NCBI GenBank assembly: GCA_002327885.1
Contig: DCUS01000154.1
Coordinates: forward strand, 11,676-21,060
Direction of reading: 5' to 3'
Origin: Syntrophaceae bacterium UBA2208
Lineage (GTDB): Bacteria; Desulfobacterota; BSN033; UBA1163
DNA length: 9,385 nt
Shown here: one piece after another, positions 1 through 6,887 of the stretch
How positions within the stretch are numbered: the stretch's first letter is position 1
Layout: every line of letters starts with the position of its first letter
Notes under the pieces: generated by a model
The model's input: the letters and a program-made list of their open reading frames with translations, nothing else
The model's database searches: none
Told to the model about the DNA's origin: nothing
Translations under genes and position numbers: made by a program

Positions 1-11
1 ATCAGGAAAGA

Positions 12-923
12 ATGGCGCCTTTCAAATCTGGTTTTATTTCAATCTTGGGAAGACCCAATGTCGGGAAATCAACACTTTTCAACCGTCTCATTGGGGATAA
101 GATTGCCATCATCGCTGAAAAACCCCAAACTACACGGAACCGAATTCTCGGCATTAAACATGTCGAAGGAGGTCAGCTCATCTTTTTGGATACCCCGGGG
201 ATTCACCCGGGAAGGTCTGAACTAAGCCAGAGGATGGTCCGAACAGCGATTGCATCGGGTCGAGATGCAGAGGTCCTTCTCTTTCTCATCGAAGCAACCT
301 CCCCACTTGTGGAAAAAGATCAAAAGATGATAGAATCCCTCCAAGGAAGCAATGGGGTTCCCTTCCTGGTCATCAATAAAATGGATATGGTGAAAAGAAA
401 AAACCTCCTCCCCATCATCGATCAATATCGAAGACTTCATCCTTTTAAGGAGATCCTTCTTGTTTCGGCCATGACCGGAGAGGGGACGGATATTCTCATC
501 GGTGAAATCCTGAAAGTCCTTCCTGAAGCCCCGCCTTATTTTCCGCAAGACATGATTACGGATCAAACCGAACGTTTCTGGGTCTCCGAAAGGATTCGAG
601 AAAAGGTAATTCACCAAACCTATCAAGAAATTCCCTATTCGACGGCTGTCACCATTGATGAGTTTAAAGAGCATTCTGAAAAGAACCTCGTGATCATCAA
701 AGCAACGATTCATGTTGAAAGGGATTCTCAAAAGAGGATTCTTATCGGGAAAGGTGGAGAAAAAATAAGAAGGATTGGAGAGGCCGCCCGGAAAGAAGTG
801 GAGGCCTTCTTGGGGGTAAAGGTCTTTTTAGAATTATGGGTCTCTGTGGAAAGAAATTGGACCCAAAACCCACGGGCTTTGAATCGATTGGGCTATCCGC
901 CCACTTTCACCCAGGTGTCCTAA
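12..923 (+). CDS. era: GTPase Era
   Basis: Ribosome-associated GTPase that binds 16S rRNA near its 3' end and acts in 30S subunit maturation. The 303-aa length is normal for the family. The N-terminal G domain shows G1 GRPNVGKS at residues 13-20, the Era-type switch QTTRNRI at 39-45, G3 DTPG at 59-62, G4 NKMD at 121-124 and G5 SAMTGEG at about 151-157. The C-terminal KH RNA-binding domain (about 200-285) carries GKGG at 245-248 followed by the typical EKIRRIGEAAR helix. The ATG at 12 has an AGGA-type ribosome binding site at 4-7. The stop lies 12 nt before the next gene, so the two are probably co-transcribed. All nucleotide-binding motifs are intact. The window opens just upstream, so the gene before it is unseen. 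Confidence 0.97.
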   Translation: MAPFKSGFISILGRPNVGKSTLFNRLIGDKIAIIAEKPQTTRNRILGIKHVEGGQLIFLDTPGIHPGRSELSQRMVRTAIASGRDAEVLLFLIEATSPLVEKDQKMIESLQGSNGVPFLVINKMDMVKRKNLLPIIDQYRRLHPFKEILLVSAMTGEGTDILIGEILKVLPEAPPYFPQDMITDQTERFWVSERIREKVIHQTYQEIPYSTAVTIDEFKEHSEKNLVIIKATIHVERDSQKRILIGKGGEKIRRIGEAARKEVEAFLGVKVFLELWVSVERNWTQNPRALNRLGYPPTFTQVS

Positions 924-935
924 GGGAGTTCCTCT

Positions 936-1886
936 GTGGATGAAGGGGAGACATTAGGTAAATATCTTAGACAGCAGCGTGAGTCTAAAAAGATTTCCTT
1001 GAGAGAGGTGGCAAAAGGCACGAAGGTTAGAGAGCACATTCTCGAGGCCATCGAAAAGGATCAACCTCACCTTCTTCCACCCGCCACCTATGTCAAAGGA
1101 TTCCTTTTATCCTATGCCAAATATCTTGGCCTTGATCCCGAAGATATTCTCCTCCGTTATAAGGGGGATCTAAGGGGAGAATCCGTCACACCGCATTCCA
1201 CTCAAACCCAAAAGCGAGAAACAAAGGTTCCATCCAAACGCTCCCCAACACCCAAATTGAAAACGACACCCCTTACTCTACTTGAACCCAAACAGGAGAC
1301 TCCATTCCCCGGTCCTTCGAAACCTAAACAGAAGATTCTATGGAATATAAAACAGGTTTTGGTAATTGGAGGAATCATTACAGGGAGCCTCATCGTTTTT
1401 TATTTCTTTTTTCCTTACCCTGCTAAACCTCCCATTCAGCCCGTCCTTGAGAAACCTGCCCCGAAAGAACCCGCCGCCGAGAAACTTCCCGTTGAGCCCT
1501 CTTCTCCCGTCACTGCGCCCCGGTCTGTTCCAGAAGAAAAACCTGTTGCTGAAGAGAAAGAACCCCTCGCTCCATCTCTCCCTGCCACCATAACAACTGC
1601 TGTTCCAGAAAAAAAACCTTTATCTCTCCAGATTAAAGCGATTGAGGAAACATGGGTGAGCCTTCGGGTGGACGATCAGGCGGAAAAGGAAATGACCTTC
1701 AAACCAGGAGAGGGCGTTTCCATCCAGGCGTCGAATCAACTTCGTATCATTGTTGGAAATGCCGGGGGTCTCGATCTCATCCTGGATGAGAAGCCTTTGA
1801 ATAAATTTGGGAAGTCAGGAGAAGTCATCACGCTCCTTTTCACCTCCCAAGGGGTAGAGGTGAAGCGTGGTTTATCGAGAGAATAA
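936..1886 (+). CDS. RodZ-like HTH/DUF4115 membrane protein
   Basis: Single-pass membrane protein with the RodZ architecture. A cytoplasmic HTH_25-type helix-turn-helix spans residues 1-75 (GKYLRQQRE, SLREVAKGTKV, then PPATYVKGFLLSYAKYLGLD). A basic Pro/Thr linker covers about 85-138 and one transmembrane helix lies at about 140-159. A long Pro/Glu/Lys-rich periplasmic linker (160-228) leads to a C-terminal beta domain of the DUF4115 type (about 229-312: ETWVSLRVDDQ, PGEGVSIQ, VGNAGGLDLILD). Family knowledge: RodZ links MreB to the elongation machinery and affects cell shape. I infer the same general role but give no symbol, because divergent paralogues exist. The start is GTG at 936, with AGGGAG at 923-928, 7 nt upstream and beginning in the era stop codon. 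It ends 18 nt before a convergent gene, with no visible terminator hairpin. Confidence 0.88.
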   Translation: MDEGETLGKYLRQQRESKKISLREVAKGTKVREHILEAIEKDQPHLLPPATYVKGFLLSYAKYLGLDPEDILLRYKGDLRGESVTPHSTQTQKRETKVPSKRSPTPKLKTTPLTLLEPKQETPFPGPSKPKQKILWNIKQVLVIGGIITGSLIVFYFFFPYPAKPPIQPVLEKPAPKEPAAEKLPVEPSSPVTAPRSVPEEKPVAEEKEPLAPSLPATITTAVPEKKPLSLQIKAIEETWVSLRVDDQAEKEMTFKPGEGVSIQASNQLRIIVGNAGGLDLILDEKPLNKFGKSGEVITLLFTSQGVEVKRGLSRE

Positions 1887-1904
1887 AAGTTCATCGTTTT
1901 TGAG

Positions 1905-2345
1905 TCATGACAAATGTATTGATTTCCGGTTTTCCGTGCCCTGAATGTTGTAGGTGGCAATCACTTTGGCTATCAATTTGCCATGGCCGTTGCTGACCTC
2001 CACATCACCGACGGCTGTTTTCGAACCCCGGTGGATGATCTTGGCTTTCGCCGTCAGTTTTCCCTTGCTGACAGGAGTGAAAAAATTGATCTTGAACTCA
2101 ATGGTTGTAATCCTATCGCTCGGTTTGACCAGGCTGATTAACGCCATGGCCACTGCAGAATCGGCAAGAGAGGCGATGGCTCCTCCATGGGCAATCCCAT
2201 AGGGATGGGTCAGTTTTTTTCTAAATGGCATTTCAATTCTACATTCTCCATCTCGGATTTCTAAAACTTTCATCCCGAGAAGTTGGTAGTAAGGAGAACG
2301 GTTGGTAACTTCCTTGACTTGGCTCAAATATTTCTTATCTTCCAT
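1905..2345 (-). CDS. PaaI-like hotdog-fold acyl-CoA thioesterase
   Basis: Probable acyl-CoA (phenylacetyl-CoA-like) thioesterase of the 4HBT/PaaI hotdog superfamily, cytosolic, 146 aa, normal length. The signature HGGAIASLADSA at residues 53-64 contains the His-Gly-Gly and the Asp (D62) that match the active-site residues of PaaI. It is followed by the central hotdog helix and beta strands (TTIEFKINFFTPV, LTAKAKIIHRG, VGDVEVSNGHGKLIAKVIATY). The frame stays open to an ATG at 2444. I chose the ATG at 2345 because GGAGGT sits about 7 nt upstream, the family begins near here, and the upstream ATG lies beyond the -35 of the predicted promoter. The substrate cannot be read from the sequence. Paralogues of this family act as general housekeeping thioesterases or in aromatic degradation. 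The gene converges on the RodZ-like gene and diverges from the gene at 2531. Confidence 0.88.
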   Translation of the reverse strand: MEDKKYLSQVKEVTNRSPYYQLLGMKVLEIRDGECRIEMPFRKKLTHPYGIAHGGAIASLADSAVAMALISLVKPSDRITTIEFKINFFTPVSKGKLTAKAKIIHRGSKTAVGDVEVSNGHGKLIAKVIATYNIQGTENRKSIHLS

Positions 2346-2393
2346 AATGGAGACCTCCAGCGAGCGGTGGGACAGCCAACTTAAATTGATAAC

Positions 2394-2422
2394 ATCATAC
2401 TCTCTCGCTTTTAAAATAGCAA
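2394..2422 (-). promoter_or_regulatory. Predicted sigma70 promoter of the thioesterase gene
   Basis: Minus strand: -35 TTGCTA (2422-2417), 17-nt spacer, -10 TATGAT (2399-2394). Transcription would begin near 2387 and give a leader of about 42 nt with GGAGGT ahead of the ATG at 2345. It supports the shorter start of the thioesterase. Confidence 0.6.
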
Positions 2423-2470
2423 TCGGACTCAAGCGGCAATTCATCCCTTATATACCAGCGCTTAAAAGGT

Positions 2471-2498
2471 TTGACTTTTTTCAAAAGGGTGATATAAA
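2471..2498 (+). promoter_or_regulatory. Predicted sigma70 promoter of the gene at 2531
   Basis: Plus strand: -35 TTGACT (2471-2476), 16-nt spacer, -10 TATAAA (2493-2498). The expected start near 2505 leaves a leader of about 26 nt with GGAG at 2521-2524. It lies back to back with the thioesterase promoter, about 50 nt away, so a shared regulator is possible but no operator is evident. Confidence 0.65.
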
Positions 2499-2530
2499 GA
2501 AATAAAATTTCCAGCAGGGCGGAGTGAAAT

Positions 2531-3022
2531 ATGGCTCGGCAACACGACGGGAAGGAAAGGGAAAAACTATCCTGGAGAGAGATTGATCGGAGAAAAGATC
2601 GCAGTCCATACGCTCCCCAAGAAGCTCCCAAAGATGCAGCGAGATCTCGTCGTTCCGAATGGGTGATGAAAAAGTATCGAAAGGAGGCCGACAAACTCTT
2701 CATGGGGAAGAAAGGAACGAAAAAACATCAAAAAGCGCGTAATGACATCGATCGTTATCAAGGCACCGATCAGTTTGAAACAGCGGTCAGGACCTATTTG
2801 GATCAATATGGTCTCCCTGACGACTGGAACACGCTCTCCCTTTTGCTGGATTATTCGAATTCCGAGAGTGTTTTGCAGGCCCTTACGGCGATGAAAGGCC
2901 TCTATGAAACCAGGAGTCTGGTTGAAAAACAGGGTTTCAGAGCCAAGGTGGACATTTTAGCTATGACTGCCAGTGATAGTGATCTGAGAGATTTTGCGGA
3001 AGAGATGCTAAAAACTTTATAG
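2531..3022 (+). CDS. Conserved-type basic protein of unknown function
   Basis: Not assigned to a named family. The 163-aa soluble protein has no signal peptide or membrane segment. Residues 1-75 are strongly basic and probably partly disordered (REKLSWREIDRRKDRS near 10-25, then MGKKGTKKHQKARND near 58-72). Residues 76-163 are acidic and helical (FETAVRTYLDQYGLPDDWNTL, then helical segments ending in DFAEEMLKTL). A basic tail plus a helical-repeat-like domain would suit binding to nucleic acid or ribosomes, but this is inference only. The ATG at 2531 is preceded by GGAG with 6-nt spacing and by a good promoter, so it is very likely expressed as a single gene. Its last 6 nt overlap the end of a possible minus-strand remnant. 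Confidence 0.8.
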   Translation: MARQHDGKEREKLSWREIDRRKDRSPYAPQEAPKDAARSRRSEWVMKKYRKEADKLFMGKKGTKKHQKARNDIDRYQGTDQFETAVRTYLDQYGLPDDWNTLSLLLDYSNSESVLQALTAMKGLYETRSLVEKQGFRAKVDILAMTASDSDLRDFAEEMLKTL

Positions 3023-3154
3023 CTTCAAGCGCTCCATCTTCCAATTTTCTGCCCCCTCCAATTTCTTTAAACCCTGGAATATTTTTTCCACTGCCACCTC
3101 TTTCCATGTGAGATGCGAAAAATCTATAAAATCGGTCTGAGCGGTTTTCGAAAT
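3017..3154 (-). pseudogene. Possible 3' remnant of a gene, interrupted by a palindrome
   Basis: On the minus strand a frame ending in TAA at 3019-3017 reads like real protein: it contains FIDFSHLTWKEVAVEKIF and then QGLKKLEGAENWKMERLKL. The frame has no ATG in a usable place. It runs back into a perfect palindrome (3156-3174) and meets a TGA at 3184-3182, so the 5' part seems lost. I do not recognise the family. The protein-like composition (amphipathic K/E/L helix, two Trp) over about 39 codons is the only evidence, and chance is possible. A short gene starting from GTG at 3097 is a less likely alternative. Confidence 0.35.
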
Positions 3155-3155
3155 C

Positions 3156-3174
3156 CCTGCCTGCCGCAGGCAGG
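3156..3174. repeat. Perfect GC-rich palindrome CCTGCCTGCCGCAGGCAGG
   Basis: Nine bases on each side of a central C form a perfect inverted repeat (CCTGCCTGC / GCAGGCAGG). There is no T-tract on either side, so it is not a typical intrinsic terminator. From memory, the same motif occurs as a dispersed extragenic palindrome in many environmental bacterial genomes. Only one copy is in this window. It sits between a possible minus-strand remnant and the end of the thioredoxin-fold gene. Confidence 0.7.
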
Positions 3175-3200
3175 TGTGTCCTCAGGAGAGCGTAAAGTGG

Positions 3201-3626
3201 TCAATGGGAGCGCTCCGAAGAAAGGAAAGGATGAAGGCTTCGCTGTTTTGATGGGAGAGAGCCCTGAATATACTTATCCAGAAGGCTTTCGAGCTGGTTT
3301 TTATCCCACCCGATATAGGTCTCTTTCCCTTCCACAATGAAGCCAGGGTAAGTTCGGATCCGATGACGCAGGGATTTATAAATGCCGAAAGGAGATTGAA
3401 CATCGATTAGCCTGATCAGGAGACGATGTTTATAGAGTCGGCTTAATTCTCGGATCCAGTCCGAGAGTTTCATCACCTCTTCTTTTAAATCCAAGGGGTA
3501 TTCCTCCATTTCTTTTTGATGAATCTTTTTGTCGAGCCCCGCCTGATCGAAGAGGATCTGGCAACGGCGGCAGTGATCAAAAAAGGTGACCACTTTTGTA
3601 ACAATTTCCAACCGAATGGGTTTCAT
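3201..3626 (-). CDS. Thioredoxin-fold protein with CRRC motif
   Basis: 141-aa soluble protein, probably of the thioredoxin superfamily. The order fits: a beta strand (IRLEIVTKVVTFF, about 4-16), a redox-type CRRC at residues 19-22, a helical insert of about 45 residues, a strand LLIRLIDV (69-76), a Pro at 94 (RTYP, the expected cis-Pro site) followed by GFIVEGKETYIGW, and a final helix NQLESLLDKY. The CxxC and cis-Pro positions suggest a thiol-disulfide or metal-linked redox role. The partner is unknown. The insert makes it longer than a minimal thioredoxin. The ATG at 3626 has GAGGAG about 8 nt upstream. It follows the DUF3786 gene by 38 nt in the same direction, so the two probably form an operon. 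The last 20 or so residues look unlike the fold and may be a poorly conserved tail. Confidence 0.72.
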   Translation of the reverse strand: MKPIRLEIVTKVVTFFDHCRRCQILFDQAGLDKKIHQKEMEEYPLDLKEEVMKLSDWIRELSRLYKHRLLIRLIDVQSPFGIYKSLRHRIRTYPGFIVEGKETYIGWDKNQLESLLDKYIQGSLPSKQRSLHPFLSSERSH

Positions 3627-3664
3627 GATTTTTACTCCTCGTTTTAATAATCATTGGCCCTGAA

Positions 3665-4303
3665 CTACGAACCCCTGGTCTGGGCGACCAGTCGCCGGCT
3701 TGTTTCGTCCACCATGCACCATATAATATCTAAAGGAATGTGGGATTCGATCGTGGAATCGAATAGAACATTGATCTTTGGCGGAAATTCTGCATCCCCT
3801 TTCCATAGAATATAAGCGAGAGGAACTCTGGGGAATACTTCTATCGCGAATCCTTTATCCCCATAAAGGATTTCGCTCCCCCCCAGTGTCTTGCCTGTTT
3901 TAAGAAAGTTCTCCGGATTTTTTCCGAGAAGGGTGGTCAGTTCTTCCACCTGAAGGCGATGAGGGCCCCGGAAAAAAGTGGATCCTCCCTTGAGATCTTT
4001 CTCGCTCACCCACGTATGAGCAGGTTTAATGTCTTTGGCTTCATTCAGATACACGAGGACCATCAGATAGAAGTAGGGGAGAAGTTCTTCTTCAACGGGT
4101 TTATCGTTCCCTTCCACCCGGAGAATCTTTTTTTCTTTGGGAAGGATCAGGTACCGCAGATTATAGACCGGCAATAGGAAGCCTTCTCGGGCAGGATGAT
4201 AGATGGCTTCTGTCCGGTTACAAACATCCGTTGGATGAAGTTGTAAAAGTTTATCCCAATGGAAATGGGTGATCTCTGTTTTTTCTTTCGTCTCCTCTTG
4301 CAT
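3665..4303 (-). CDS. DUF3786 domain protein
   Basis: 212-aa cytosolic protein that I assign to DUF3786 by its pattern: YFYLMVLVYLNEAKDI (about 77-92), HTWVSEKDLKGGSTFFRG (96-113), then LGGSEILYGDKGFAIEVFPR (140-159), a basic-to-acidic WKGDAEFPPKINVLFD (167-182) and a short C-terminal helix. The biochemical role is unknown. The family is, as I recall it, typical of anaerobic bacteria and archaea and often near corrinoid or Fe-S genes. The frame extends to an ATG at 4333, but that ATG lies inside the predicted -10 box. The ATG at 4303 has GGGAGG 5 nt upstream, so I take 4303. First gene of a two-gene unit with the CxxC thioredoxin-fold protein, which suggests a redox or cofactor-linked function (inference). 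Confidence 0.8.
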   Translation of the reverse strand: MQEETKEKTEITHFHWDKLLQLHPTDVCNRTEAIYHPAREGFLLPVYNLRYLILPKEKKILRVEGNDKPVEEELLPYFYLMVLVYLNEAKDIKPAHTWVSEKDLKGGSTFFRGPHRLQVEELTTLLGKNPENFLKTGKTLGGSEILYGDKGFAIEVFPRVPLAYILWKGDAEFPPKINVLFDSTIESHIPLDIIWCMVDETSRRLVAQTRGS

Positions 4304-4328
4304 CCTATCCTCCCTTTTTTTTAAGATA

Positions 4329-4357
4329 ATCATAATTTAATTTTATCCCATTTTCAA
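4329..4357 (-). promoter_or_regulatory. Predicted sigma70 promoter of the DUF3786 operon
   Basis: Minus strand: -35 TTGAAA (4357-4352), 17-nt spacer, -10 TATGAT (4334-4329). Transcription would start near 4322, about 19 nt before the chosen ATG at 4303, and includes GGGAGG. The -35 lies 24 nt from the dispersed repeat at 4381. Confidence 0.6.
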
Positions 4358-4380
4358 TGAATGAGCACAGATGCAATAAA

Positions 4381-4462
4381 TGATTTGCTTTGGCGAGGAG
4401 CGTAGCGACGAAGCAATCCCACGGGAAAAGAGATTGCCGCGCCCCTCGGGCTCGCAATGACA
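4381..4462. repeat. Dispersed inverted repeat of the GTCATTGCGAG type
   Basis: On the minus strand the element starts GTCATTGCGAGCCCGAGG, continues GCGGCAATCTC, and after a short AT-richer spacer ends GATTGCTTCGTCGCTACG then CTCCTCG. The two halves are imperfect inverted copies of each other (CGAGG...GCAATC against GATTGC...CTCG). I recognise this from memory as a short non-coding interspersed repeat found in many copies in Desulfobacterota, Nitrospirota and related genomes. It has no coding potential and could be a REP/MITE-like element. Its likely transcription product would fold into a long hairpin. Confidence 0.72.
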
Positions 4463-4693
4463 ACGTGCAATGTTAAAATATCTCATGCGTTTGGAGGAGC
4501 AGCAAATAAGGAGTAGGAAAACAGGACATGGGCATGGAGAGCGGAAGGCTGGCGGCCCCCCAAAAAAAATAGGGATGATTTTCGTATTATTATTTTTGAA
4601 TTTAGATATTTGTGGTAATGTGAATATCGGGGAGGGGTCCAGGGGTTGACTCCCATCAATAAGCCTGAGGTAGAAAAACAGGAGAGAGGACCG
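4463..4693. other. Non-coding leader upstream of the GGDEF gene
   Basis: No convincing gene, RNA family or terminator is visible here. AT-rich sequence at about 4575-4620 includes TTGAAT and weak -10-like boxes and may hold the promoter of the downstream gene, but no pair is clearly spaced. A GGAGGGG at 4631-4637 precedes a TTG at 4646 that is in frame with the GGDEF protein and offers an alternative start. I see no c-di-GMP riboswitch core. Confidence 0.4.
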
Positions 4694-6091
4694 ATGAAAA
4701 GAGGCTTGGCCCGGCTTTTCCGTCTGACCATAGCAAAGAAGTTGCTTCTTGGATTCCTATCCTATGGGATCTTGACCATCGTCATTGCCATCATTGCCCT
4801 CTCCAGCCTCCAACGACTGAATGAAATCAATCATCGAATTATAGAGCGCGATGTTCGTTTGATACAAATGACTGATGAAATGATCGAGATCCTGCTCGCC
4901 CAGGAACTCTATGGACGTCGTTCTTTCATTCTCAAGAGTTCGGAGATGGAAGTGCTCTTCTGGAAAAGAAGCGAGGAATTCGAAAATCTCCTGCAGCAGA
5001 TGGGTTATCTTCCAGATGTCTCCAGCCTTCCTCTCGATCGAATAGCTGCTCTCCACCAAGAGTACAACCGTCTCTTTAAAACGGGATGGGAGAAGAGAGA
5101 AGATATTTCTTCTCGGGCCTTTCAGGATGATGATCGGCAAATCAGGCGAAAGCAGGAAGAACTCTTTCAACTGGTACAAGGAATCTCTCATGATGCCAGA
5201 GAGGATCAGAATGAAAAAGGCCTCAAGACCCTGAACATTGGCCGCTCCGCCTTTTGGATGACGGCCGGATTGAGTCTCGGCGGCCTCCTTCTGGGAATTA
5301 TCATCGCATTAATCATTACCCGTCACATCTCCTTCTCCATCCATCGGTTGAAACTTTCCACGCGGGAGATTTCGGAGGGAAAATTCGACCATCTCCCCGA
5401 GGTTCGCAATCAGGATGAATTAGGAGATCTCTTCCAGGCTTTCCAGAAGATGGCCCAGAGATTGAAACGTCTGGAGGAGATGTCTCTCGACGCCAACCCC
5501 CTCACTCACCTTCCCGGAAGCGTCGCCATTGAAAATGTGCTGAATAAGAGATTGAGAGAAGGGGCCCTGGTGGCCTTTTGCCAACTTGATTTGAGCAACT
5601 TCAAGGCCTTTAACGATCGATACGGCTATGCCCGGGGCAATGAGGTCATCCAGGCCACGGCCAGGATGGTCACCGATGTGGTCAACGCCCAGGGCAATAA
5701 AGAGGCCTTTTTCGGGCATATTGGGGGAGACGATTTTGTTGTGATTACTTCACCTCAAGGGTATGAGAAGATTTGCCATGCCGTCATCGATTCCTTTGAT
5801 AAAATGGTGCCGGATTTTTACGACATGGAAGATCGGCAGCGGGGTTGTATTCAGGGAGAAACGCGACAGGGACAGAAAGTATCCTTCCCCATCATGACAA
5901 TAGGTATTGCAGTCGTCACCAACCAACACCGAGAGTTAAAAAATCACATTCAGGTCGGGGAAATCGCTGCGGAGATGAAAAATTATGCCAAGTCATTTTC
6001 CCGTAGCATCTTTGTGGTCGACCGCCGCAAGGATAACGGTCCCCGTCAGACGGACTGGAACGTTCCGTTACTTCCTGAGATGGAGGAGTAA
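4694..6091 (+). CDS. Two-TM HAMP-GGDEF protein with degenerate active site
   Basis: Inner-membrane sensor related to diguanylate cyclases, 465 aa from this start. A basic N-terminus (MKRGLARLFR) leads to TM1 at about 18-38. A periplasmic helical sensor of roughly 145 residues resembles the four-helix-bundle type. TM2 (about 187-208) is followed by HAMP (about 209-261, with DELGDLFQAFQKM) and a GGDEF domain (about 266-446). The domain begins NPLTHLPGSVAIE, the LPG-type variant rather than the usual LTGLxNR. The signature is GGDDF (344-348). The first metal-site Asp is present (D299, QLDLSNFKAFNDRYGY), but the usual second Asp, His and Asp of that stretch are Ser, Tyr and Asn. No RxxD inhibitory site precedes GGDDF. 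Cyclase activity is therefore uncertain and a c-di-GMP/GTP-sensing role is possible. The start is the ATG at 4694 with GGAGAGAGGA at 4681-4690. TTG at 4646 (GGAGGGG upstream) would add 16 residues. It is followed after 16 nt by a lipoprotein gene. Confidence 0.88.
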   Translation: MKRGLARLFRLTIAKKLLLGFLSYGILTIVIAIIALSSLQRLNEINHRIIERDVRLIQMTDEMIEILLAQELYGRRSFILKSSEMEVLFWKRSEEFENLLQQMGYLPDVSSLPLDRIAALHQEYNRLFKTGWEKREDISSRAFQDDDRQIRRKQEELFQLVQGISHDAREDQNEKGLKTLNIGRSAFWMTAGLSLGGLLLGIIIALIITRHISFSIHRLKLSTREISEGKFDHLPEVRNQDELGDLFQAFQKMAQRLKRLEEMSLDANPLTHLPGSVAIENVLNKRLREGALVAFCQLDLSNFKAFNDRYGYARGNEVIQATARMVTDVVNAQGNKEAFFGHIGGDDFVVITSPQGYEKICHAVIDSFDKMVPDFYDMEDRQRGCIQGETRQGQKVSFPIMTIGIAVVTNQHRELKNHIQVGEIAAEMKNYAKSFSRSIFVVDRRKDNGPRQTDWNVPLLPEMEE

Positions 6092-6107
6092 AATAAAAGG
6101 AGGAGAT

Positions 6108-6605
6108 ATGGGCTCACCATTTCATCGCCTTCAGTGGGGTTGCATTTTTCTCCTGTTTCTTTTCGTGGTCAGCTGCAGTGTGAGACAGGTAGTGAAAAAA
6201 CCGGAGGGAGAAAAAGATTTTTTCCAGGAAACCTCCCAATTAGAAAAGCTCGTTCGCGAGCATCCTGAGCCCTCCGTGAGAGATCAATCCCGTTTGCAAT
6301 TAGCTTTTCTTTATGTGAATCATAGAAACCCCCAATTAAATTACACTCAAGCTCTTCAGGAAATGGAAACCTATCTCTCCGTCACATCGGTAAAAGCGCC
6401 CACAGAAGACTTCCAGAATTGGATTATGGTTCTGCGGGAAATCGAGAAGCTAAAAACCAATCTGGACAGGGTCCAAAAGGCGAATAAAAATCTGCGCGAT
6501 GAGGTGGCTGGGCTGAAGGAAACGAATCATAAAATGAGGGAAACCATCGAGAAGCTACAAAGACTCGACCGCCAGATAGAAGAGAAGAGGAGTCTCACGA
6601 AATAA
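6108..6605 (+). CDS. Lipoprotein with C-terminal coiled coil, QseG/YfhG-like layout
   Basis: 165-aa predicted lipoprotein. The signal peptide has a short polar N-terminus, a hydrophobic core GCIFLLFLFV (11-20) and a lipobox VVSC with the lipidated Cys at 23. Residue +2 is Ser, which in Gram-negatives favours the outer membrane. Residues about 43-92 form a TPR-like helical pair (SQLEKLVREHPEPSVRDQ, LQLAFLYVNHRNPQ, ALQEMETYL). Residues about 108-160 form a long heptad coiled coil (LREIEKLKTNLDRVQKANKN onwards). The layout resembles QseG/YfhG lipoproteins that work with membrane sensors. Here the upstream partner is a GGDEF sensor, so a sensory lipoprotein interacting with its periplasmic domain is a reasonable inference. 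The frame is open from 5985, but AAGGAGGAG just before the ATG at 6108 and the signal peptide fix this start. No terminator is visible after it. Confidence 0.82.
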   Translation: MGSPFHRLQWGCIFLLFLFVVSCSVRQVVKKPEGEKDFFQETSQLEKLVREHPEPSVRDQSRLQLAFLYVNHRNPQLNYTQALQEMETYLSVTSVKAPTEDFQNWIMVLREIEKLKTNLDRVQKANKNLRDEVAGLKETNHKMRETIEKLQRLDRQIEEKRSLTK

Positions 6606-6691
6606 ACTTTATGGTGAGTCGGAAAATCAAAGCCATTGGTATATCGGTTGAGGTAAACCTGTCGATACGGCCGCTCTCCCATTAAGAAATA

Positions 6692-6767
6692 TGGTGGAGC
6701 TGAACGGGATCGAACCGTCGGCCTCTTGAATGCCATTCAAGCGCTCTCCCAGCTGAGCTACAGCCCC
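6692..6767 (-). tRNA. tRNA-Ala (anticodon GGC)
   Basis: 76-nt tRNA with encoded CCA. The acceptor stem GGGGCTG pairs with CAGCTCC and contains the G3-U70 wobble pair that is the alanine identity element. The discriminator is A73. The D-arm is GCTC/GAGC, the anticodon stem is CTTGA/TCAAG with loop ATGGCAT (anticodon GGC, complement of 6732-6734), and the T-arm is GACGG/CCGTT around TTCGATC. All stems are intact. It converges on the lipoprotein gene. Confidence 0.97.
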
Positions 6768-6778
6768 ACTTAAATGGA

Positions 6779-6807
6779 ATCTAACACAATAAAGAGGAAA
6801 TTGTCAA
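6779..6807 (-). promoter_or_regulatory. Promoter of tRNA-Ala
   Basis: Minus strand: consensus -35 TTGACA (6807-6802), 17-nt spacer, -10 TTAGAT (6784-6779). The start would be near 6772, about 5 nt before the mature 5' end at 6767, as is common for single tRNA genes. This shows that the tRNA is transcribed alone rather than from the genes to its right. Confidence 0.75.
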
Positions 6808-6887
6808 AAAAAGCAAAGGGAGGCACCCGTTAAGAGACAAAGAAGCAATGGGCGACCCTCAATGCTAAATCTACAGTTAGGTATCTC

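Noticed and set aside
222..731. 169-codon minus-strand frame inside era
   Set aside because: Antisense shadow of a fully conserved GTPase gene; no family features.
1887..1904. Bidirectional terminator between the convergent RodZ-like and thioesterase genes
   Set aside because: Only 18 nt and no inverted repeat.
3113..3340. 75-codon plus-strand frame across the palindrome
   Set aside because: It lies antisense to the 3' end of the thioredoxin-fold gene, has no good ribosome binding site and reads as low-complexity shadow sequence.
4463..4693. c-di-GMP riboswitch upstream of the GGDEF gene
   Set aside because: No GEMM-type conserved core or paired elements could be seen.
6692..6767. tRNA-Ala as the attachment site of the decayed integrase
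   Set aside because: Elements normally enter at the tRNA 3' end, which faces lower coordinates here, while the recombinase remnant lies on the 5' side. I found no second copy of the tRNA 3' end in the window.
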